From positions 1 to 19,655 of the forward strand of contig JAHDDN010000051.1 in the NCBI GenBank assembly GCA_020629335.1: a DNA stretch of 19,655 nt. The letters are read 5' to 3'. Shown piece after piece: positions 15,125-19,655 of this stretch. A program made the position numbers and the translations under genes. The stretch is from Chitinophagales bacterium (GTDB lineage Bacteria; Bacteroidota; Bacteroidia; Chitinophagales; UBA2359). Every line of letters begins with the position of its first letter. The stretch's first letter is position 1. Below the pieces are notes generated by a model. It did no database searches. It saw only the letters and a list, made by a program, of their open reading frames with translations, and had not been told where the DNA came from.

Positions 15125-15331
15125 ATGAGCCATTCAAATATAGTAAATGATAAAATAATAAGAGTATCAGATATTTTGGAGCAAATAGATCAGCTTAACA
15201 AAATGATAAAAATCCATCAGGATAATTCTGATTCTTCAATGCTGGAACAATATCAATACATGAAAGAGGAATTCTTAAAAGAATTAAATTCTATTCTGAG
15301 TGATTTTGAACTATCCATTAAGGCTGCTTGA
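15125..15331 (+). CDS. Small helical hypothetical protein
   Basis: The 68-residue product is hydrophilic and helical, with strings such as ILEQIDQLNKMI and LEQYQYMKEEFLKELNSIL that suggest a short coiled coil. I recall similar small uncharacterised proteins from Bacteroidota but no function. It stands alone, 95 bases after the PIN gene and 143 bases before the DUF433 gene, on the same strand, so it may belong to the toxin-antitoxin block. Low amino-acid complexity is not enough to dismiss it, and codon use looks coding. Confidence 0.6.
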   Translation: MSHSNIVNDKIIRVSDILEQIDQLNKMIKIHQDNSDSSMLEQYQYMKEEFLKELNSILSDFELSIKAA

Positions 15332-15474
15332 AGCATACCTTATGTGCACAATCAAGCACTACCCTGTTCCTGATTAAGCTGAAATGAAATATCTTGCTGA
15401 TCAACCATTATCTTTACCAATCAGTTTTTACTTTAAAAAAAATAGTGTAGATTAGGAGCATTAAATTCAAACAC

Positions 15475-15696
15475 ATGGTTGATTATAGAAAACACATTTC
15501 AATTGATCCCAATATTAGATTTGGGAAGCCCTGCGTCAATGGCACTAGAATATCAGTATATGATGTATTAAGCTGGTTAGCTAGCGGAATGACAATAGAA
15601 CAAATAATTGAAGATTTCCCTGAATTATCCGTTATTCAAATTCAGGCTTGTTTAGCTTATGCTGCTGATCGTGAACATAAAATAAAAGTAGCGTAA
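15475..15696 (+). CDS. DUF433 antitoxin-type protein
   Basis: The 73-residue product matches the DUF433 pattern closely: ISIDPNIRFGKPCVNGTRISVYDVLSWLASGMTIEQII, then DFPELSVIQIQACLAYAADRE. Such proteins have a short HTH-like fold and are regularly found directly before DUF5615 PIN-like genes as the antitoxin. The stop TAA shares its last A with the ATG of the next gene (TAATG), indicating coupled translation. Confidence 0.92.
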   Translation: MVDYRKHISIDPNIRFGKPCVNGTRISVYDVLSWLASGMTIEQIIEDFPELSVIQIQACLAYAADREHKIKVA

Positions 15697-16037
15697 TGAA
15701 GTTATTATTTGATCAGAATATATCTTTTCGAGTAGTAAGACAAGTATCAGAAATCTATCCTGAATCCCAACAAGTGAATAGATTGGGACTTAAAAATGCT
15801 ACAGATATTAAGATATGGAATTATGCAAAACAAAATAATTTTTCCATTGTAACATTTGATGCAGACTATTATGATATTGCTAGCCTAAGAGGTCATCCGC
15901 CTAAAATAATTTGGTTAAGAATTGGAAATACATCGACAGAAAACATAGCAAAATTGCTTATTGAAAAATACGATACAATCAATGACTTCATAGAAAATCC
16001 TAACAATAAGGATATAGCCTGTTTAGAAATAGAATAA
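15696..16037 (+). CDS. DUF5615 PIN-like toxin-type protein
   Basis: The 113-residue product has the DUF5615 hallmarks: KLLFDQNIS at the N-terminus with Asp6, a GLKNATDIKIWNYAKQNNFSIVTFDADYYD stretch carrying three or more acidic residues, and GHPPKIIWLRIGNTST near residue 66. These proteins have a compact PIN-like nuclease fold and pair with DUF433. RNase activity is inferred from the fold. It starts at the overlapping A of the antitoxin stop codon. Confidence 0.92.
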   Translation: MKLLFDQNISFRVVRQVSEIYPESQQVNRLGLKNATDIKIWNYAKQNNFSIVTFDADYYDIASLRGHPPKIIWLRIGNTSTENIAKLLIEKYDTINDFIENPNNKDIACLEIE

Positions 16038-16109
16038 ATATATCTTAACCTACTAACAGCAAGCAATCCCTCCTCTGATAGCAAAGCAGTCTAAAATCTC
16101 CTGCAAAAA

Positions 16110-16194
16110 GACTAATTACTAAATACCTACTACCAACGTACTAAAAAAATTACTAACTTACCCACGACTAATTACTAACATACCTACTACTAAC
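16110..16194. repeat. AT-rich actaattacta repeats, right border
   Basis: Two units, 16110-16137 and 16166-16194, share gactaattactaa and tacctacta(c). The second contains the exact 24-base inverse of 13598-13621. The rest of 16038-16206 holds nothing else that I can identify. Confidence 0.7.
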
Positions 16195-16206
16195 AATACT
16201 AATAAA

Positions 16207-16599
16207 ATGAAAAAACGAGTAACAGGCATAGGTGGCATCTTCTTTAAAGCTCAGGAGCAAGCCCAATCTAAAGAATGGTATGCTAAGCATTTAGGCATAG
16301 CAAGTGAAAGCTGGGGTTCTTTATTCAAATGGCGAGATCATGCCGAGCCAGAAAAAGAATGCACCACCACTTGGACCATATTCCCAAAAGATACCGATAA
16401 TTTCCTGCCAGGCAAACAAGACTTCATGGTTAATTATAGAGTGGAGAACTTGGTGGACTTATTAAAAGCACTGAAAGAAGAAGGCGTAGAGATCGTAGGC
16501 GAAATGCAAGAATTTGAATATGGCAAATTTGCTTGGATCATGGACCCTGATGGAAATAAAATCGAACTTTGGGAACCGATAGATGCGCCTTTCTTATAA
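16207..16599 (+). CDS. VOC-superfamily (glyoxalase-like) protein
   Basis: The 130-residue product is the usual length for a single VOC protein with two beta-alpha-beta-beta-beta units. Recognisable parts are GGIFFKAQEQAQSKEWYAKHLGI at the start, VNYRVENLVDLLKALKEEGVEIVGE in the middle, and FAWIMDPDGNKIELWEP at the end, where the Glu is a usual metal ligand. Family members include glyoxalases, dioxygenases and antibiotic-resistance proteins; the substrate here cannot be told. The DUF1697 gene follows after 10 bases and is probably co-transcribed. Confidence 0.9.
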   Translation: MKKRVTGIGGIFFKAQEQAQSKEWYAKHLGIASESWGSLFKWRDHAEPEKECTTTWTIFPKDTDNFLPGKQDFMVNYRVENLVDLLKALKEEGVEIVGEMQEFEYGKFAWIMDPDGNKIELWEPIDAPFL

Positions 16600-16609
16600 A
16601 AATAAATTT

Positions 16610-17152
16610 ATGAAAACTTATATTTCCCTTCTCCGAGGCATTAATGTCAGCGGACATAAGAAAATCAAAATGGCTGACCTAAGAGCGCATTATGAAGGCT
16701 TGGGTTTTCAAGCTGTAAAGAGCTATATCCAGAGCGGAAATTTAGCCTTTCAAACGAAGGAAAAAGCTCCACTCAAAATAGCTGCACGCATTAAAGAAAT
16801 GATCCAAAAGGAATATGGTTTTGAAGTATCCGTTTTGGTCTTTGATAATAATTACTTAGTCAATGCCATCGAAAAAAATCCTTATGTAAAGGGAGACGAA
16901 GAAAATATCAAACCTTATTATCTAACTTTTTTAGCAACAACTCCTGCCCCTGAATTAGTAGAAGCCATAGCCGACTTCCAACATAATAACGATCTTTTTC
17001 AAATCATTGACACCAATATTTATGTCTATAGCCCCGATGGCTATAGTCGTACAAAACTGACCAACCAATTCTTTGAGCGCAAACTGAAGGTAGCTGCCAC
17101 TACTCGTAATTGGAGATCGGTTTTAAAGTTAAGAGAAATGATTAATGATTGA
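16610..17152 (+). CDS. DUF1697 protein
   Basis: ATG 16610 is chosen because MKTYISLLRGINVSGHKKIKM is the standard DUF1697 N-terminus; an in-frame start at 16583 would overlap the VOC gene. The 180-residue product shows the family strings LRAHYEGLGFQAVKSYIQSGNLAFQT and, near the end, TKLTNQFFERKLKVAATTRNWRSVLKL. DUF1697 proteins have a ferredoxin-like fold and an unknown role. The last 11 bases overlap the convergent subtilase-like gene. Confidence 0.92.
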   Translation: MKTYISLLRGINVSGHKKIKMADLRAHYEGLGFQAVKSYIQSGNLAFQTKEKAPLKIAARIKEMIQKEYGFEVSVLVFDNNYLVNAIEKNPYVKGDEENIKPYYLTFLATTPAPELVEAIADFQHNNDLFQIIDTNIYVYSPDGYSRTKLTNQFFERKLKVAATTRNWRSVLKLREMIND

Positions 17153-18755
17153 TAATTAGCTTTTCAGCGGCTAATCCATTTACTGCTATGAAATACATGC
17201 CTGCTTGAAGATCGCTGAGCGAGATTTTATTAGAGACACTTGATTTTACTAATTGTGATTGCAAATTGAATATCTCTACTTTATTAATCGCCTCTGTGGA
17301 TTGTATGAGTATCTGATCAGATGCAGGATTAGGAGATATGCGTATCTTATGCTGAACGGACGCTATCGCAACTGGAGGCTCTGGCTCTATAGTGGGGGCT
17401 AATAGTAAAGCTTCATGAATATTTAATCTTCCTGCACCATGATAATTATCAAAACCAGGTACATCTTCCTCTTCTCTACCTACTTCATCATCAGCAGAAT
17501 CTCTCAGCACTTCTCTAATCTGCTCAACCGTAAGATCTGGATTTACACTTAATATTAAAGCAGCAGCGCCTGAAACAACCCCTGTTGCTTGGGCAGTACC
17601 TGCTCTCCACGCCCAAAAATTTTCTAGGTTGTCATACCTTGTACTATACATCCAATGACCAGGCGCTACTAAATCTATGTGGCTACCATAATTTGAGCCC
17701 CAACCAATAGTTGTTTCGGGTGTTATTCTCTTATCATCGCAGTCTGTTGCGCCTACTGCTATTGTTTCATCAAAAGCAGCTGGATAGCGTAGAGTTTCAC
17801 CATTACCATTTCCTATTGAAGCAATCATAACTACCCCTTCAGCATAGGCATATTCTATCGCTTCTTGCATAGTAACATTTGGACTAATACCACTCAAAGA
17901 AATATTAATTATATCAGCTCCATTATCTATTGCATAATATAGTCCATCCGCAAAATCGACCCAATCAATTAAGCCATTTTCATCTAACACCTTAACTGGC
18001 ATAATTTGACATTGCCAATCTACTCCTGCCAATCCGAAATCATTATTTCCTGTCATAGCTGCTAAACCAGTTACATTGGTGCCTTGACTATTATCATCTA
18101 TTGGCTCATCATCATCATTGACAAAATCATAGCCTTGTACTATTCTTCCTGCGAATTCCTCATGTGCTAAAGCTAGTCCACTATCTAAAAAAGCAATGGT
18201 AATATCAGGGCTTCCCGTACTTATATCCCATGCCTCAAAAAGGCTAACATCTGCCCCTTCTACACAAGGTGGGGTTGGAAAATCATCTAAGTAAAAACTA
18301 GCATCATTTTCTATCCACCATTGCCAAAAGCCATAGTCATTTGGAATGATAGAAGATACTGAAGAACTTGTAGAATAAACAGTATCACCATAACCTATAT
18401 AATTCAACTCTGCGTATTCTACTATATCAGAATAGCCTAATTCTTCTATGAGTTGCAGCTCATTTATTTTTTCATCAAACTTAAGTACTACTAAATTATC
18501 CGTATTGGGGCGATTTTTACTTTGCTTAATCGGCTGACTCCTTCCGATTTTCTGAACTTGATAGTTGCCTAATTCTCGGCAGATTTGATCTAAGGATGGA
18601 ATCCCTATTTGATGCCCATCTGTAGTAATACTTTTATATTTTGAGTCTTTTAATTTCAAGATCACTTCTCCTTTCACATACTCACCCATATCTTGAGCAT
18701 TCATCAGACTATAACTTATAAAAAGTAGGGATAGAATAATAATTAGGTTTTTCAT
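17142..18755 (-). CDS. Secreted subtilisin-fold (S8) protein lacking catalytic His and Ser; T9SS type A tail
   Basis: ATG 18755 gives the signal peptide MKNLIIILSLLFISYSLMNA and 537 residues; a longer frame from 18842 would start upstream of a CATATTTG -7 box (18810-18803). A pro-domain-like segment follows (GEVILKLK, about 29-36). The S8 fold is clear. Asp191 is in IAFLDSGL. The His motif HGTHVAG reads QGTNVTG, so the catalytic His is Gln224 and the second His is Asn227. The oxyanion Asn316 remains in ASIGNGNGE. The Ser motif GTSMATPH reads GTAQATGV, so the nucleophile is Ala388. The protein should be a pseudo-protease. A C-terminal T9SS type A domain (about 470-537, ISPNPASDQILIQS...GMYFIAVNG) directs export. 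Its role is probably binding rather than cleavage (inference). Confidence 0.92.
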   Translation of the reverse strand: MKNLIIILSLLFISYSLMNAQDMGEYVKGEVILKLKDSKYKSITTDGHQIGIPSLDQICRELGNYQVQKIGRSQPIKQSKNRPNTDNLVVLKFDEKINELQLIEELGYSDIVEYAELNYIGYGDTVYSTSSSVSSIIPNDYGFWQWWIENDASFYLDDFPTPPCVEGADVSLFEAWDISTGSPDITIAFLDSGLALAHEEFAGRIVQGYDFVNDDDEPIDDNSQGTNVTGLAAMTGNNDFGLAGVDWQCQIMPVKVLDENGLIDWVDFADGLYYAIDNGADIINISLSGISPNVTMQEAIEYAYAEGVVMIASIGNGNGETLRYPAAFDETIAVGATDCDDKRITPETTIGWGSNYGSHIDLVAPGHWMYSTRYDNLENFWAWRAGTAQATGVVSGAAALILSVNPDLTVEQIREVLRDSADDEVGREEEDVPGFDNYHGAGRLNIHEALLLAPTIEPEPPVAIASVQHKIRISPNPASDQILIQSTEAINKVEIFNLQSQLVKSSVSNKISLSDLQAGMYFIAVNGLAAEKLIINH

Positions 18756-18869
18756 AATGGTTTTTTTGGGGTAATCTAATCTTTTGCACCTAAACTGCTT
18801 TTCAAATATGATTAATAAAGATAATAAAAAACTTAAATACAATCAACATTTCGATACATTTAGTTGCGC

Positions 18870-19092
18870 AAGGGATAAGAGTGGTATATGGCGTCATGAA
18901 GTAGCTTACGTAGAGACGCATGCAATGCGTCTCTACAATGGACGCAGGCTGGCCTAAAAGACAGACAAGTACAGCTTAGTGGAGTAGCTGCTGAATAGCC
19001 GCATAAGAACGGATAGCCCGACCCTTTCTAATTTTTCATTCGTGGGCGCACACATAGGTAGCGCCCCTACGGTCGAATAAAAAATTAAGGGA
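18870..19092 (+). repeat. Mosaic intergenic repeat, copy 3
   Basis: It begins agggataagagtggtatatggcgtc and contains the conserved gacgcaggctggcc...gacaag and cataagaacggatagcccgaccc. The outer stem is partly kept (tatatggc with gccgcata). The inner hairpin is at 18949-18964 with one mismatch. A separate perfect palindrome (18910-18936) interrupts the 5' half. A GGGCG...CGCCC hairpin (19041-19072) with weak AT-rich arms sits at the same junction as in copy 1. Confidence 0.72.
18910..18936. repeat. REP-like perfect palindrome inside repeat copy 3
   Basis: GTAGAGACGCAT (18910-18921) and ATGCGTCTCTAC (18925-18936) form a 12-bp perfect stem with a three-base loop. The matching position of copies 1 and 2 has no such palindrome, so it looks like an insertion. 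GTAGAGACGC-type palindromes are, from memory, widespread in many bacterial phyla. Confidence 0.85.
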
Positions 19093-19128
19093 TGCGCCAA
19101 AAAATTATTTTATTTTAGAAGAAAAGTA

Positions 19129-19655
19129 TTATCTCACCAAAGTAACATTCCCTTTTCGATTCACCACTGAGCCATCTGTTCGTATGATATTCGCAAAATA
19201 GACGTAAACGCCTAAAAGGGCGCCTTCTCCTTTTACGCTACCATCCCATCCTTGATTAATATCAGTAGTCGCAAAAATTTGTTGCCCCCATCGGTTGTAA
19301 ATGTATAGCTCAAAACTATCAATTCCGTCTGTTGTAAGGATTTTGAATTGGTCATTGATACCATCATTATTGGGAGAGAATGCATTTGGAAAAACGATAT
19401 CATTTTCTAAACAGTTAGAATCGGCCGTAAAAATGCATTCACAAATAGTCGCATCATAACTATCTGTTGTACTACAATCATTATCATCACAAACGGGCTC
19501 TGGGATTACTTCATTAATACAATCACAAGTCAAGCTATCATAACTATCCACTGTGCTACAATCACCGTCATCACAATCGGGAGGAGTGATTGGAGTGTAA
19601 ACACATTCGCATAGAGCTTCGTCATAGCTATCTTCTGTGCTACAATCACCGTCAT
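19129..19655 (-). CDS. C-terminal part of a T9SS type B (CHU_C) secreted protein with Cys-rich repeats; 5' end outside the window
   Basis: The frame stays open to the window edge, so the start lies beyond 19655; a GTG at 19551 is internal and not a real start. At least three repeats of about 28 residues are visible, of the form D(G/N)DCST-x-DSYD-x3-C-x-C, the first cut by the edge. They are followed by a CHU_C/gliding-motility-associated C-terminal domain: IVFPNAFSPNNDGINDQFKI, ELYIYNRWGQQIF, GWDGSVKGEGALLGVYVYFANI and GNVTLVR. This domain marks T9SS substrates with the type B signal. The Asp/Cys-rich repeats could bind calcium or form disulfides outside the cell (inference). Such repeats are common in large adhesin-like proteins of this lineage. 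Confidence 0.92.
   Translation of the reverse strand, partial: DGDCSTEDSYDEALCECVYTPITPPDCDDGDCSTVDSYDSLTCDCINEVIPEPVCDDNDCSTTDSYDATICECIFTADSNCLENDIVFPNAFSPNNDGINDQFKILTTDGIDSFELYIYNRWGQQIFATTDINQGWDGSVKGEGALLGVYVYFANIIRTDGSVVNRKGNVTLVR

Larger units (their letters stand above)
18756..19128. other. Repeat-bearing intergenic region
   Basis: This gap contains the promoter region of the subtilase-like gene, then mosaic repeat copy 3, and finally about 35 bases of AT-rich sequence before the stop of the last gene. No gene is supported. Confidence 0.65.

Noticed and set aside
17142..18755. Active subtilisin protease
   Set aside because: The catalytic His and Ser are Gln224 and Ala388; the fold is right but the triad is not.

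Overview
The window is AT-rich DNA from a member of the Bacteroidota, most likely a Saprospiraceae/Lewinella-like marine or sludge lineage. The reasons are two C-terminal type IX secretion (T9SS) sorting domains of the 'type A' kind and one CHU_C/gliding-motility 'type B' domain, promoters of the TAnnTTTG type, weak Shine-Dalgarno sequences, and the overall protein repertoire. No tRNA, rRNA, CRISPR array or complete transposase was seen.

Layout. 1-2.0 kb: three poorly characterised ORFs, one of them apparently truncated. 2.05-5.2 kb: a large secreted protein made of two near-identical beta-propeller units plus a T9SS tail, ending in a clear intrinsic terminator. 5.28-7.8 kb: an exported protein with two ABM-like and two SnoaL-like domains, preceded by an AraC-family regulator; both genes carry the same operator/promoter sequence at the same spacing. 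8.0-9.1 kb: a DUF6544/DUF6920-type membrane protein. 9.1-9.7 kb: a repeat-rich gap. 9.7-13.0 kb: a TonB-domain protein coupled to a seven-helix membrane protein, facing a PrsW-like membrane protease and a cystathionine gamma-synthase-type PLP enzyme. 13.0-14.0 kb: a second repeat-rich gap with a tiny lipoprotein ORF. 14.0-16.0 kb: two toxin-antitoxin-type modules (HTH/PIN and DUF433/DUF5615) with a small unknown ORF between them; the block is bordered by the same AT-rich repeat in opposite orientations. 16.2-17.2 kb: a VOC-family protein and a DUF1697 protein. 17.1-18.8 kb: a subtilisin-fold secreted protein that has lost its catalytic His and Ser. 18.8-19.1 kb: a third copy of the intergenic repeat. 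19.1-19.65 kb: the C-terminal part of a T9SS type B protein, cut by the window edge.

The most notable items are the pseudo-subtilase, the duplicated AraC-type operator/promoter, a mosaic intergenic repeat family (three copies) whose RNA form shows conserved and partly covarying stems, and the toxin-antitoxin pair flanked by inverted AT-rich repeats. Functions come from recognising motifs by eye; no database search was run.
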